57,146 nt of DNA, taken from NCBI GenBank assembly GCA_027669525.1, contig JAQEDJ010000010.1, positions 1 to 57,146 on the forward strand. The letters run 5' to 3'. The notes beneath the pieces are model-generated. The model saw only the letters and a list, made by a program, of their open reading frames with translations. It did not search any database and was not told the origin of the DNA. The position numbers were made by a program, and so were the translations under genes. Of the stretch, positions 11,607-21,420 are shown one piece after another (position 1 is the first letter of the stretch; each line of letters begins with the position of its first letter). This stretch comes from Coriobacteriaceae bacterium AM48-5. GTDB taxonomy: Bacteria > Actinomycetota > Coriobacteriia > Coriobacteriales > Coriobacteriaceae.

Positions 11607-12698
11607 CTAGCGTTTCTTTCCGCGGAAGAAGAAGCCGTGCAGCGAGGGCTTGAGGCCGCGGTTGGCACGGCGCTCCTCGATATGGTCGTGGATTGAAGCG
11701 ACGCGTTCGATGACTTCGTCGGGGATCGGCACGTCGGGGTTCATGTTTTCGACCTGGCTAACCTCGGCGGCGGCGACTTGGTCAATAATGGGCACATCGT
11801 CGCGCGAGATGACGGGCGTGGCGTCTTCCTTCATCTTGCGATAGCGCTTCATCATGTCGGTCTGTAGCTGCTGGGCCGAAGGCGGCGTCCAGATGATGGC
11901 GTTGGCGCCGGCGGCGATGGTTTCGCGGATGCTCTCGGGCGTCTTGCCGCCCGGTGCGATGAGCGGCAGGTTGGGATAGTGCTCGCGCAGCTCGCGCAGG
12001 ACCTGGGGCGTGTTCTTGCCGGCGGCGATGTTGAGAATCTTGGCTCCAGCGCGCACTTTGGCGTGGGCGTCGTCGTCGCAGCGAACGACCGTGGCGATGA
12101 CGGGGATGTCTGCCAGATTGGTAATGTGCTCGACCATCTCGGCGGTAGCGGGGGAGTTGACCACGCAGCCCGCCGCGCCCTGCATCTCGGAGACGGCTGC
12201 CATCTGAACGGAGCGCTTGCCGGTGGTGGTGCCACCGCCCACGCCTACGAAGACCGGGCACTCGGCGACGGTCAGCAGCGCCTGCGTAATGGCGGGCTGC
12301 GGCGTGAAGGGGTAAACGGCAAAGACGGCATCGGCGTTGGAGTTGCGGATGACCGCGACGTCGGTGGTGTAGATGAGCGATTTGATACGACGGCCGAAGA
12401 GCGTGAAGCCGCTGGCCTCCTCGATCTCGTTGGGCATGCGGAGGGCCGCCTTGCGCAAACGCCCGTCGATGGGTAGGGGCTCCATAGGGAGCAGGCCGTT
12501 GGGCGTGACGGCTACCTGGGGCTCGGTGAACTCGTCTGCGAACTCGACCTCGGAAAAATCGACCGAGGCGACGATGTCCTCGTGAACCTCGGCGGGAACA
12601 TCGATGGGGGCTTGGTCGTTTGCCGTGACCGGCGTGTCGAAGGAGCTAGTGCCGACAAAGGCGTCGACGCGCTCGTTTAGGTCGTTGAGGGTATCCAT
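11607..12698 (-). CDS. Putative TIM-barrel-like phosphate-binding protein, function unknown
   Basis: The protein has 363 residues. The first about 70 are acidic and low-complexity. From about residue 80 the sequence alternates strands and helices, with glycine-rich turns typical of aldolase/ThiG/HisF-type barrels: VFVGVGGGTTTGK, AGAKILNIAAGKNTP and IAPGGKTPESI followed by GANAIIWTPPS. The last two look like the phosphate-binding beta-7/beta-8 turns. The C-terminus ends in a basic FFFRGKKR. I do not recognise a specific enzyme and infer only the fold. It stands alone between a convergent degV and a divergent small membrane peptide. Confidence 0.6.
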   Translation of the reverse strand: MDTLNDLNERVDAFVGTSSFDTPVTANDQAPIDVPAEVHEDIVASVDFSEVEFADEFTEPQVAVTPNGLLPMEPLPIDGRLRKAALRMPNEIEEASGFTLFGRRIKSLIYTTDVAVIRNSNADAVFAVYPFTPQPAITQALLTVAECPVFVGVGGGTTTGKRSVQMAAVSEMQGAAGCVVNSPATAEMVEHITNLADIPVIATVVRCDDDAHAKVRAGAKILNIAAGKNTPQVLRELREHYPNLPLIAPGGKTPESIRETIAAGANAIIWTPPSAQQLQTDMMKRYRKMKEDATPVISRDDVPIIDQVAAAEVSQVENMNPDVPIPDEVIERVASIHDHIEERRANRGLKPSLHGFFFRGKKR

Positions 12699-12892
12699 GG
12701 AGGCTCGTTTCTATGCGATGGTGGCCGGCGGGGTGCCGGCAGCGTTGTACTTGCTAAATCGTTTGACGAGTTGATTTTTCCCCGCTGTGCCATCCGTTAG
12801 ACTGAAGGGCCGGTGAACGTGAAGGAGCTGTGGTGGCGGGAATCGAGGTGCTATCTTGAATGTCACGTATGCAAAAAGAGAGGTGACGCGGT

Positions 12893-13063
12893 ATGGAATT
12901 TTCGGCAATGTTAGGCTCGATTGGCCTATGCGTGGGCGCAATCGTTGCCGCCGCGGTCATCTACTTTGTGGTCACGGCCATTAAGGGCAAAAAGGCCGAG
13001 CGCAAGGAGCGTGAAGCGCTTGCGCGGCATAAGGACCAGCAGGACAGGCGCGCACGGCGATAG
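12893..13063 (+). CDS. Small single-pass membrane protein (56 aa)
   Basis: ATG 12893 is preceded by AGAGAGGTGA. The peptide starts MEFSAMLGSIGLCVGAIV, has one hydrophobic helix (about residues 6-29) and then a strongly basic, charged tail (KGKKAERKEREALARHKDQQ). It stops at TAG 13061-13063, just before the convergent methyltransferase. The shape matches small FeoB-associated or sporulation-type membrane peptides in general, but I cannot assign a family. The ribosome-binding site, open frame and coherent topology support a real gene. Confidence 0.6.
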   Translation: MEFSAMLGSIGLCVGAIVAAAVIYFVVTAIKGKKAERKEREALARHKDQQDRRARR

Positions 13064-13087
13064 CTTGTTGAGTTTTGAATCCGTGCG

Positions 13088-14192
13088 CTAGCTGCGTTTT
13101 CGGACCAGGGCGATATAGAAGCCCTCAAAGTCGCGACTGGGCGGAATGGTCAGCGTGCCTGGCATGCCGTTGGTGATGGCCGAGACATGGCCCGCGGCAA
13201 TGGCCTCGGTAAGGGCGTTGCGCTCGATATGCGGCTTGTCGCCGGTATCCTGGGCGCGGCGTGCTTCGCTTTCGCTCGGCGTGCCGTCGAGGGGGATGAG
13301 CTCGCAGTCCATATGCTTGTCGAGGGCCTCTTGCAGGGCGTCCTGGTTTTCCTGCGGCATAATCGAACAGGTGGAATAGACCAGCGTGCCGCCCGGTTTG
13401 AGGGTGCCCATGGCGCGGTCCAGAAGCGCGCGCTGCGAGCGGGCGCACTTGCCAAGCAGCTGCTCGGTCAGGCCGCGCAGGCTTTTCTCGTTGCCGCTGA
13501 TGACGGTACCCGTACCGGTGCAGGGTGCGTCGAGCAGGATGCGGTCAAAGCGGAAGAATTCGTCGAGCTCGCGTGCGTCGATGCGCATGACGGGCACGTT
13601 TTTTGGCGCCTTGGCGATGGAGGTTGGCTTCGAGCTTCTCGGCTCGGGGAATGCTCATCTCGCAGGCCGTGAGGTGTGCCTGGCCCTGGGTGAGGGCAGC
13701 GATCTGCGTCGTCTTGCCACCGGGGGCCGCGCACATGTCCAGGATGTCCTCGCCTGCCTGGGCGCCCAACACCAAAGGCGGCATCATGGACGACAGGCTC
13801 TGCAGATAGATTTTGCCGTCGCGGTAGATGTCGAGGTCCCACAGGTCGGAAACCTGGGCCTCGGGCAGGATGAAAGCGTCCGGGTACCATGCGACGGGGC
13901 GGTGGGCGATGCCGGCTGCGTCGAGTGCGGCGGCGATGTCCTCGGCGGTCTCCTTGAGCGTGTTGGCGCGCAGCGTGACCGGGCGCGTGGCAGCGGCACC
14001 GAAGCCCTCGATCATGAGCTGAGCATCGGCGGGTGCATAGGCGCCGGCGACCGTGTCGACCATAAAGCGCGGCAGGTCGGCGGCGGAGTGTTGGGCGGCA
14101 AGCTGGTCGGAAAGCTCGGTAGCGGCAAACTGCCTAAGCTTGAGCTCGGCCTTGACCTGCTTTTTCTGCTTACGACGACGCGGCTTGGACAT
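13088..14192 (-). CDS. RsmB/NOP2-family RNA cytosine-C5 methyltransferase
   Basis: This enzyme transfers a methyl group from S-adenosylmethionine to C5 of a cytosine in rRNA or tRNA. The SAM site is DMCAAPGGKTTQIAAL. The catalytic motifs are LLDAPCTGTG (motif IV) and LVYSTCSIMPQEN (motif VI, with the nucleophilic Cys). The N-terminus starts with a basic MSKPRRRKQKKQ. The length is about 367 residues, short for RsmF-type enzymes, which carry a C-terminal extension. The frame is broken in a run of six T (13599-13604); five T restores the link between HRQGAK and NVPVMRIDAREL. This is the only site in the window where a base seems to have been gained rather than lost. Confidence 0.88.
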
Positions 14193-14232
14193 CCGTCTTT
14201 CCTTCCTGTTCCACCTAGGCCCTGCCGGTTGC

Positions 14233-16383
14233 CTAGTACTGGCTCTCGTGCTTGCTGAAGAAGTCGAAGCGCGGGGGCAGCGGCTTCACGCGGTGCTCGC
14301 CGGGCTTCTCGCCCAGGCTCTCCACAAACTCGTCCGTGGAGGCAAAGATGTTATCCCAACTAAAGAAGGCGACCGGATCGACGTCGAAGTACTCGCAGAT
14401 GAGCTCGCAGCCGGCCGGGACAATGCCGTGCATGAGCACGGTCGCCACACGCAGCTCGGTAAAGGCGTCGACGAGGGCCTGCTTCATGGCGGCGTTGGCT
14501 GGTTCGCCCTCGAGCTTGTTGGCGGCCTTGGAGGCGTCGCTCCAGCGCTTGTTGGCGGCACGCAGGTAGTCGTCGCACACGGCAAGCGCGCGGTGCGTCT
14601 CGAACTTGTACATGGCCTGCTCAAAGGCGAGAGCGGCCTGCTCGGCAGCCTCGACCACGGCGGCGGAGGCGGCACCGGCGGGGATGCAGCCGTTGCGATA
14701 GGGGCTCTCGTCGCCCTCCTTGATGGCGACGCCGTAGAAGCAGCTGCGGGCCAGGCGGTTGAAGACGCCGGTCAGCAGCGCGCTCTCCTTAAGGGCCGGA
14801 TCGATGACGCGCTTGTCGTCGCAGGCACGCACCTCGTTGCCGTCCTTGTCCTTGCCGGTCACGCGCGTGTCGTATGCCTTGGGGCTAAAGCTTACCGGCT
14901 TCTCGGACAGGCCGAGCGACAGCCAATGCGCGCGCATCTGCTCGCAGGTGTAGTGGTTGAGCAGGTCGTCTGCCGGCGGGGGAGGCGTCTGCGAGGACGA
15001 GCTCGCCTTTTTGCCCATGTAGAGCAGGTGATAGCAGGCGCTGACGGTGCTCTGCGTGAGGTCCCAGCCCAGGGCCTCCCACATGGCGGTCTGCGCGATG
15101 CAGTAGAAGTAGATGTTGTCCTGACCGATGAACTGGTAGATCTGTGCGTCGTCCGAGCACCACCAGTCGCGCCAGTCGAGTGAGCTGTGCTGGTAGGTGG
15201 GAGCGGGGACCTGCGTGGAATCGGCGGCGGGCTCGCCCATGAGGGCGGCATCCTGGGCGGCGACGCCCTCGGTCACGCCGGCGGCCTTGGCATCGCGCGC
15301 GAGCACGGTACGCGTATAGCTGATGGGCGCCCACAGGCTCTCGGGCCAGCACCAGCAGGTGACGTCGGAAACGCCGTCGACCTCGGGCACCGGAACGCCC
15401 CAGTCGATGTTGCCGGTGATGCGGAAGGGCACGAGCGCCTTGCCGCTGCGGAAGCGCACGCCGCCGTTGGCGAGCACCGCGTGGGCGTCGTCGCGCTCTT
15501 TCCAGCTGGGGAAGGTGACGGTAAAGCTGCTCTTGTTGCCCTCGGGCTCCAGCACGGTGTGCTCGGGAAGCTGGTCCTCGACGGCGTCGAAGGCCTCGCG
15601 GAACTTGTTCTGAATGTAGAGCTGTGCCGGCAGCAGCCACTCCTCCATGGTCTTGGAAACCACGGAGCGAACCTGCGGGTTCTGGGCGAGCTTGGCGGTG
15701 TAGGTCTTCATAAAGTCGAGGTAGGCCGGCAGGTCGAAGTAGAGGTTGTCGACCGGGCGCAGCTCGGGCACCTCGCCGGTGAGCTGACTCTTGGGCGCGA
15801 TGAGCTCCTCGGGCTCAAACTGGTGGCCCAGATCGCACTCGTCGGCATAAGCCTTCTCGGACTTGCAGCCCTGGATGGGGCAGCGGCCGATGACCTGGCG
15901 GCCGTTGAGGAACGTGCCGGCCTTGGCGTCGTAGAACTGCAGCGTGGAACGCTTGGAGATGGTGCCCTGCTCGTGCAGGCGCTCGATAATCTCGGCGGTC
16001 ACCTCATTGTGAATCTGCGCAGCCGGCTCAAGGCCCGAGCCGCCGTAGATATCGCAGCTGATGTTGTAGTTGTTGAGGGTCGCGGCCTGGCGGGAGTGAT
16101 TGGACTCGACGTACTCGCTAATGGACTTGTCGTAGCCTTCGTTCTCCTTGAGCTTGCGGTAGCTCTCCATGATGGGCGAGCCGTAGCAGTCAGTGCCCGA
16201 GGTGAAGATGACGTTCTCGCGGCCCAGACGGTCGCGCAGGAAGCGGGCGAAGAAGTCGGCCGGGACAAAGACGCCGCCAACGTGGCCAAAGTGAAGGCCC
16301 TTGTTGCCGTAGGGCTCGCCGGCGGTAACGATGGCGCGGCGAGGCCAGCTGGGACGGTCGTTCATGGAGTATTTGGATGCCAT
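14233..16383 (-). CDS. metG: Methionyl-tRNA synthetase-like class I aminoacyl-tRNA synthetase, divergent signatures
   Basis: The protein has 716 residues from ATG 16383 (ribosome-binding site AAGGAG five bases upstream). It shows the MetRS layout: HFGH at 31-34 in the HIGH position; SGTDCYGSPI at 62-71; a zinc-knuckle-like insert (C168, C173, C183); NIDWGVPVP; and an alpha-helical anticodon-binding C-terminus. The KMSKS loop is strongly altered to GKKASSS (457-463), followed by a Pro-rich run. The region between the catalytic halves (about 365-400) has a low-complexity insert. It probably charges tRNA-Met, but a paralogue with a changed role cannot be excluded unless the rest of the genome shows no canonical MetRS. 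Confidence 0.75.
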   Translation of the reverse strand: MASKYSMNDRPSWPRRAIVTAGEPYGNKGLHFGHVGGVFVPADFFARFLRDRLGRENVIFTSGTDCYGSPIMESYRKLKENEGYDKSISEYVESNHSRQAATLNNYNISCDIYGGSGLEPAAQIHNEVTAEIIERLHEQGTISKRSTLQFYDAKAGTFLNGRQVIGRCPIQGCKSEKAYADECDLGHQFEPEELIAPKSQLTGEVPELRPVDNLYFDLPAYLDFMKTYTAKLAQNPQVRSVVSKTMEEWLLPAQLYIQNKFREAFDAVEDQLPEHTVLEPEGNKSSFTVTFPSWKERDDAHAVLANGGVRFRSGKALVPFRITGNIDWGVPVPEVDGVSDVTCWCWPESLWAPISYTRTVLARDAKAAGVTEGVAAQDAALMGEPAADSTQVPAPTYQHSSLDWRDWWCSDDAQIYQFIGQDNIYFYCIAQTAMWEALGWDLTQSTVSACYHLLYMGKKASSSSQTPPPPADDLLNHYTCEQMRAHWLSLGLSEKPVSFSPKAYDTRVTGKDKDGNEVRACDDKRVIDPALKESALLTGVFNRLARSCFYGVAIKEGDESPYRNGCIPAGAASAAVVEAAEQAALAFEQAMYKFETHRALAVCDDYLRAANKRWSDASKAANKLEGEPANAAMKQALVDAFTELRVATVLMHGIVPAGCELICEYFDVDPVAFFSWDNIFASTDEFVESLGEKPGEHRVKPLPPRFDFFSKHESQY

Positions 16384-16515
16384 GGGACTCCTTCGCATAT
16401 GGTGAGAGCGCGGCCGGGCGCAAGGCCTGGCGACGCGGTGGTCAATTCGTGCATATCGTTCGACATTATCGCACATGCGGACGGGTACGTGGCAGGGGCG
16501 CTATCCTAAGATGCT

Positions 16516-17084
16516 ATGAATGAGATTTCCAACATACATGCGTTTGAGGACGAGGATTTTCTGTACGCCTGCTTTGTGTGGGGGATGGCCGTGCTTGTGG
16601 TGTTTGCCGTGTGCCTGGTGCCGGTGTTTATGCTGCTGGGCGGGCCCGCTGACCTGGATGCGGCCGACGCGGGCGGCTGGATGGCGGTCTTGGGCTGGAT
16701 AGTCGGCTTGGCGGTCGTCTCTGCGGCGTCGTTTGTCGTGCACGAGCTGGTTCACGGTGTGTTCTTTAAGTTGTTTGCGCCCGCCGGTGCGCATGTGACC
16801 TTTGGGGCAAATCTCGAACCTGCATGATTTATGCCTGCGCCGAGGGCGTTGTGTATTCGCGCCGGCGGTACATGCTCATTTGCCTGGCGCCGACGGTTGT
16901 TTTGACGGCGGCGTTTGCCTTGGGGTTTGCATGCTCGGGTTATCCGCTGCTGTGCTACTTGGCAGCTGGTCTGCACTTGTCGGGCTGTGTGGGCGACTGG
17001 TATTACGTGCGGACCATCCTGCGCGACCGCCGCATTGTCGCCTGTGAGGACACATCCTTTGGCGTGCGCTTTTTCGCAAGGTAG
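16516..17084 (+). CDS. DUF3267-family putative zincin membrane protease
   Basis: This membrane protein of about 189 residues has two N-terminal helices (about 20-43 and 55-75), then a zinc-protease-like HELVH motif at the start of the next segment and two further hydrophobic stretches. DUF3267 proteins are predicted integral-membrane metallopeptidases; no substrate is known. A one-base loss near 16822 (CTGGCATG read as CTGCATG) splits the frame right after the HELVH half; the second half begins MIYACAEGVVYSRR. The ribosome-binding site is weak. Confidence 0.7.
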
Positions 17085-17119
17085 TCTTTTTGGATGATTT
17101 TTCTGGGACGGGGATGTTG

Positions 17120-17695
17120 ATGAAGCCGTTGTTGCTGCACGCTTGCTGTGCGCCGTGTTCGCTCGAGCCGGTTCGCCTGCTGCGCGAGGAGGGGTTTGAG
17201 CCCACGATTTGCTGGACCAACCCCAATATTCAGCCGCGCGATGAATGGCAGCGCCGCTTGGACGAACTGCGCCGGTGGTGTGCCGATGGCGACATCGAGC
17301 TCATCGAGGCAGGGGAGGACCGCGATCGCTGGGAGACCGGCGTGGCACCGCTGGGTGCCGATCGGCCTCGTCGCTGTCGCGCGTGCTATGCCTTGCGCTT
17401 GGCCGAAGCGTGCCGCGTGGCCCAGGAGCGCGGGTTCGAATATGTGGGTACGACGCTCGCCGTCTCGCCGTATCAGCTGTTCGATACCTGTAATGACGTG
17501 TTGGAGCGTCTGGCTGCCGCCCGCGGTCTCACTCCGGTGATTCGCGATTTTCGCCCGTATTACCCCGAGGCCACGCGTCGTTCGCGCGAGCTTGGCATGT
17601 ATCGGCAGAACTACTGTGGTTGCCGCTTCTCGGCCGTCGAGGCGGCCATGGACCGCGCCCGCATCCGCGACGAGCGCAAAGCTGCCAAAAAGTAG
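17120..17695 (+). CDS. queH: Epoxyqueuosine reductase QueH
   Basis: QueH reduces epoxyqueuosine to queuosine in tRNA and is the non-cobalamin alternative to QueG. The protein has about 191 residues. The cysteine pairs are visible: HACCAPC near the N-terminus, CRACYALRL in the middle and NYCGCRFS near the C-terminus, which bind an iron-sulfur cluster and a second metal in characterised members. ATG 17120 has GGGACGGGG at good distance; ATG 17114 is an alternative. It lies 65 bases upstream of queA, consistent with a queuosine operon. Confidence 0.93.
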   Translation: MKPLLLHACCAPCSLEPVRLLREEGFEPTICWTNPNIQPRDEWQRRLDELRRWCADGDIELIEAGEDRDRWETGVAPLGADRPRRCRACYALRLAEACRVAQERGFEYVGTTLAVSPYQLFDTCNDVLERLAAARGLTPVIRDFRPYYPEATRRSRELGMYRQNYCGCRFSAVEAAMDRARIRDERKAAKK

Positions 17696-17759
17696 TTCAT
17701 TTGGGACGTTAGCCTGCTAGGATGTAGAGCGGACTTTAGCTATATAAGGAGAATCCGAC

Positions 17760-18977
17760 GTGTCTATGCGTACCGATGATTTTGACTACAACCTTCCTGA
17801 GGAACTGATTGCCCAGGCTCCTGCCGAGCCGCGCGACTCCTGCCGCCTGCTGGTGGTGGATCGCAAAGGCTCCCAGGCGGGGAAGCCGCTGGAGCACGGC
17901 GGTACCGTTGAGCACCGCATCTTCCGCGACATCATCGACTATATCGAGCCGGGCGATGTGCTCGTCATCAACAAGACGCGTGTGATGCCGGCCCGCCTGA
18001 TCGGTCGCAAAGCCGGCTCGGGTGGCGTGGTCGAGACGCTGCTGCTCAAGCGCCGTGAGGATGTTGACCCGCTGGGCCACGTTTGGGAGTGCCTGGTCAA
18101 GCCGGGTAAGCGCCTGAAGCCCGGTGCTCAGATTGAGTATCGCGCCGGTGGCGCCCATGCGCCCGAGGGGGCTCCCGTGGTGCTGACGGCCGAGGTCATC
18201 GACTTTGTCACCGATAGCCGCGGAGGCCGTCTGGTGCGCTTTGAGCCGGCCGGCTGCAATGCCGCCGGCGAGCCGCGCACGCTCGACGAGGCCATTCATG
18301 CTGCCGGTCACGTGCCGCTGCCGCCCTACATTACCGATTACGAGGGCGATCCCGAGAAGTACCAGACCGTCTACGCCATGAAGGAGGAGCACTCGGCTGC
18401 CGCTCCCACGGCGGGTCTGCACTTTACGCCCGAGCTTATGGCTGCCATCGAGGCCAAGGGTGCCAAGTTTGCCGCCGTCGAACTCGAGGTGGGCATCGAT
18501 ACCTTCCGTCTGGTGGAGGAGGACGACCCCACGCAGCACGTGATGCACACCGAGCGCTACCACGTGTCGCAGGAGGTTGTCGACGCCGTGCATAAGGCTA
18601 AGGCCGAGGGACACCGCGTGATTGCTGTCGGTACCACCGCAGTGCGCTCGCTCGAGAGCGCCTTTGACGCTGAGGCACCGGTGTCCGATCCGGCCGTGAC
18701 GGCGCGCTATTTTGAGGGCCGCGAGGACGGGGCCGATACACTTGGCCGCGGTGACATCGTGGTGCGCGAGAACGCCACGACGCAGCTCTACCTCATGCCC
18801 GGATCGACCTATCACGTGGTCGACGCGCTGATCACAAACTTCCACGTGCCGCGCTCCACGCTCATGATGCTCGTGAGCGCGCTTGCCACCCGCGACCAGA
18901 TCATGGATGCCTACGCCGCTGCTATCGAAGAGCGCTACCGCTTCTTCAGCTTTGGCGACGCGATGCTCATTTGTTAG
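17760..18977 (+). CDS. queA: S-adenosylmethionine:tRNA ribosyltransferase-isomerase QueA
   Basis: QueA builds epoxyqueuosine on preQ1-modified tRNA using the ribosyl group of SAM. The characteristic blocks are FDYNLPEELIAQ, DVLVINKTRVMPARLIG, HVPLPPYI, YQTVYA, SAAAPTAGLHFTPEL, VGIDTFRLV and VDALITNFHVPRSTLMMLV. At 405 residues it is longer than the usual about 345; the extra sequence lies mainly in inserts around residues 35-50, 120-145 and near ARYFEGREDGADTLGRGD. GTG 17760 is preferred, with AAGGAG nine bases upstream; ATG 17766 is possible. A structured repeat starts at the base after the stop codon. Confidence 0.96.
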   Translation: MSMRTDDFDYNLPEELIAQAPAEPRDSCRLLVVDRKGSQAGKPLEHGGTVEHRIFRDIIDYIEPGDVLVINKTRVMPARLIGRKAGSGGVVETLLLKRREDVDPLGHVWECLVKPGKRLKPGAQIEYRAGGAHAPEGAPVVLTAEVIDFVTDSRGGRLVRFEPAGCNAAGEPRTLDEAIHAAGHVPLPPYITDYEGDPEKYQTVYAMKEEHSAAAPTAGLHFTPELMAAIEAKGAKFAAVELEVGIDTFRLVEEDDPTQHVMHTERYHVSQEVVDAVHKAKAEGHRVIAVGTTAVRSLESAFDAEAPVSDPAVTARYFEGREDGADTLGRGDIVVRENATTQLYLMPGSTYHVVDALITNFHVPRSTLMMLVSALATRDQIMDAYAAAIEERYRFFSFGDAMLIC

Positions 18978-19147
18978 TTACGCGGTTCTACGAACCGCGT
19001 AACGGCTCGACGCTGCAAACCCGCCAGAGCGGCAATCTGCCTTTCAACTTCGGCGGCATGACCAGAAGGTCAATGCCGCCTCGTTTCAAGGCACCTTGCT
19101 CGCTCTGGCGGGTTTTCGCTGACTTTGCCAAGGCATCGGCGTCGCCT
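18978..19147. repeat. Structured intergenic repeat, copy 1 (three hairpins)
   Basis: It starts at the base after the queA stop. Hairpin 1: TTACGCGGTT (18978) with AACCGCGTAA (18993-19002). Hairpin 2: a perfect 15-bp stem, 19017-19031 with 19101-19115, enclosing hairpin 3, GGCGGCAT-GACC-AGAA-GGTC-A-ATGCCGCC (19052-19080). Copy 2 at 22222-22394 has the same layout with paired base changes in the stems. Confidence 0.85.
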
Positions 19148-19152
19148 TTGTT

Positions 19153-19200
19153 GGCACTTGGGGACGTTCCTTTTGTGTCGGCACTTGGGGACAGTCCTTA
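19153..19200 (+). repeat. Tandem GGCACTTGGGGAC repeat
   Basis: Two units (19153-19174 and 19180-19200) share GGCACTTGGGGAC followed by GTTCCTT or AGTCCTT. A close relative of the same two-unit block occurs at 39391-39439. Confidence 0.75.
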
Positions 19201-19252
19201 TGTCAAGAGATTGGTGCAAGAGGGATAGGTTGCCTTGCGTCGATCTAAATAG

Positions 19253-19317
19253 GTTGCGGTGAGATAGTTCTTGAATTGGCCTTATTGAGGACTAAACAGG
19301 AACTATCTCACCGCAAC
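19253..19317. repeat. Perfect 18-bp palindrome with 29-nt loop
   Basis: GTTGCGGTGAGATAGTTC (19253-19270) is perfectly complementary to 19300-19317, with a 29-nt loop. The palindrome at 25512-25578 has the same loop length and outer stem (GTTGCGGTG) but a different inner stem. It sits 28 bases beyond the stop of the minus-strand 19345 gene and may serve as its terminator. Confidence 0.85.
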
Positions 19318-19344
19318 TGCGTTGAACGTTTTTTGGCAACTGGT

Positions 19345-21125
19345 TTACTTGCTCGCGAAGAGCCAGACCAGGATGATCGCTAGAATCACGGCGACGATGC
19401 AGACGATGGCGCCGGTGAATTTGATGCGTGAGTCGCGGGTGCGCTCTCGTACGTCGTCTTCGGCGGCCTCGAGCTGGTCGACTTCTTGCTCGGTCTTGGC
19501 GTGTTCGGCTTTGTCTCGGGCCAAGGATCCTGCAAGCGACTCAGTGATTTCTGGGTGGTCGTGCACCTCGGTCGCCTGTTCGATGATCGACTGTGCATGT
19601 GCGGCATCTGCTTGGGCGTTGGCGATGGTCTGCTCCTGCTCGCGGCGTGCCTTGTCCTCCGCGGCGATCTTCTCGCGCAGTTCGCGCTGATGAGTCGCGG
19701 CGGCGGTCTTCGCCGTCTGCAGCTCGTCGCGCGCGGCATCGGCTTCGGTCGTCACGGCTTGGTGCGCGCGTTTTGCGTCGGCGATAGGGGCTTGAGCCTG
19801 CTCGACGGCCTGCTCGGCTGCGGCAAGCGAGTGCTCAAGGTCGGCGGTGATGCGCGGGACATCTTCTTCGGCTTTACGCAGGGCATCTGCCGTGTCGGAA
19901 ATCTGCATCGAGAGCTCGCTGGTGCGCACCGTATAGTTGGCGGGATTTGCCGAGGGATTGCGTTGCAGCTCGGCATACTCATGACGCAGCGTCTCGAGCT
20001 GGGCGCGCGTGGCGTCGACGGTTTGTTGTGCGGCGGCAATGCCGGCGTCTCGCTCTGCCTTCACCTTGTCGCGGATGCGCTTGGAATCCTCAAGACGTCG
20101 AACGAGGCGGTTGCCGGTCTCGCGTGAGCTCGCCTCGCGGGCCTCCACGGCGTCGAGCGCGGCCTTCAGGCGGAGCTCAGTCGCGTCATCCTCTGTCTTC
20201 ATTTGTTCGAGCTGACCCTTGAGCTCTGTCGCTTTGGAGGCGTGGGCATCACGGTCAATCTCGGCGGCCGCTGCAGTCTTTTGGGCCGTGGCAATCGCCT
20301 GGCGCTGGTCGGCGACGATCTGGTCGTAGCGGCCTGCGATATCCTGGCGCGTCTCGAGTTCCTCGGCCTGATCGGCAATGCGCTGCTCAAGTTCGGCCAG
20401 GTGGGCGCGGCCATCGGCAAGTGCCTTTTTCGCGGCGTTCATCTCGCGCATGGCCGAGGCGCCCTGGGCGATAAAGGTGCCCACGGCGTTCGCAGTGTTC
20501 GAGACAGCGGTCCCCAGATCGCGGCTCGCGGCGGGGAGTGCGGGGCAGTCGGGCGAGCGGTGTCGGCAGCGTCCGTATCGGCAGCCTGCGGCACGGCGAT
20601 ATTGCCGGTACCGCCCTCGATCACAGAAAAGCCTGCTGCGTGCGGGTCGACCGCATCGGCGCCAATCGTGGGATGCTCGAGCTGCAGAAACGAGGGCATG
20701 GTGCTGCCCTGGTCGGCAACCGGAGTCTCGCCGGGTACGAAGGTCGAGGCTGCCTCGGCGGCCTCCTCTTCCTCGGCGTCAACGTCAGCGTCGGCCACGG
20801 CGTCTTTCATCGCTTTGACGGCATCCATCATGGAGTCCATGACGGCGTCGAGCTCTTCTTCCGAAGATACCTCGATGGGGCCTGCTGCTTGCGGGGCGTT
20901 CTCAGTCTTGGGCTCGGTATCGCTCGGGTCCGGCTGCTCTAGCTGCTCTTCTTTATCTTGCTCTGCGGTGACATTTGCGTCTGCGGCCTCGTCTGCGGCG
21001 GCAGGAGCCTCCTCGACAGCGGCATCAATGCCGCCATCGCTGCTGGCAGAAGTGTCGCAGCCGTCGATGGCGTCTGCGGAATGATCAATATGCTGCTGAG
21101 TCTGGGGGTCCAGCTCGTCTGTCAT
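19345..21125 (-). CDS. Acidic coiled-coil protein with C-terminal membrane anchor, function unknown
   Basis: The restored protein has about 593 residues. ATG 21125 has GAGGAG nine bases upstream; ATG 21131 is closer. The first about 190 residues are acidic and disordered. From about 215 to 550 it is a long coiled coil rich in Ala/Glu/Gln/Arg with heptads (AELEQRIADQAEEL; ADALRKAEEDVPRI). The last about 25 residues are a membrane helix (GAIVCIVAVILAIILVW) ending in LFASK, so it is probably tail-anchored with the coiled coil in the cytoplasm. One base is missing at 20541 (GCCGGGG read as GCGGGG). I recognise no family and would not assign a function beyond a possible structural or envelope-associated role. 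Confidence 0.72.
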
Positions 21126-21420
21126 AGGCATGCGCTCCTCATCGTTGTTTGTCACCCTATGATAAAGTCTCGCGCCGACATCCCACGCGCCGCAGCAAAG
21201 TTTCAAAACGTGTTCGATAGCTCATTTGGATGACAAAAATTCGGCCTCTTTATCCGGTTCGTGCTTGACATCCCCTTCGCCGAATAACGTTGTGCCGTTC
21301 GCCTGCTGCGGTCTTTATTTTTCACTTGAACACGTTAAAGTTGCATTTCAGCTTTTGGCGCGTGAATTTGGGTGCGCGCAGTCGGCGGGCGTGCCCGTCG
21401 TGATTTGAAAGGACTTTCTT

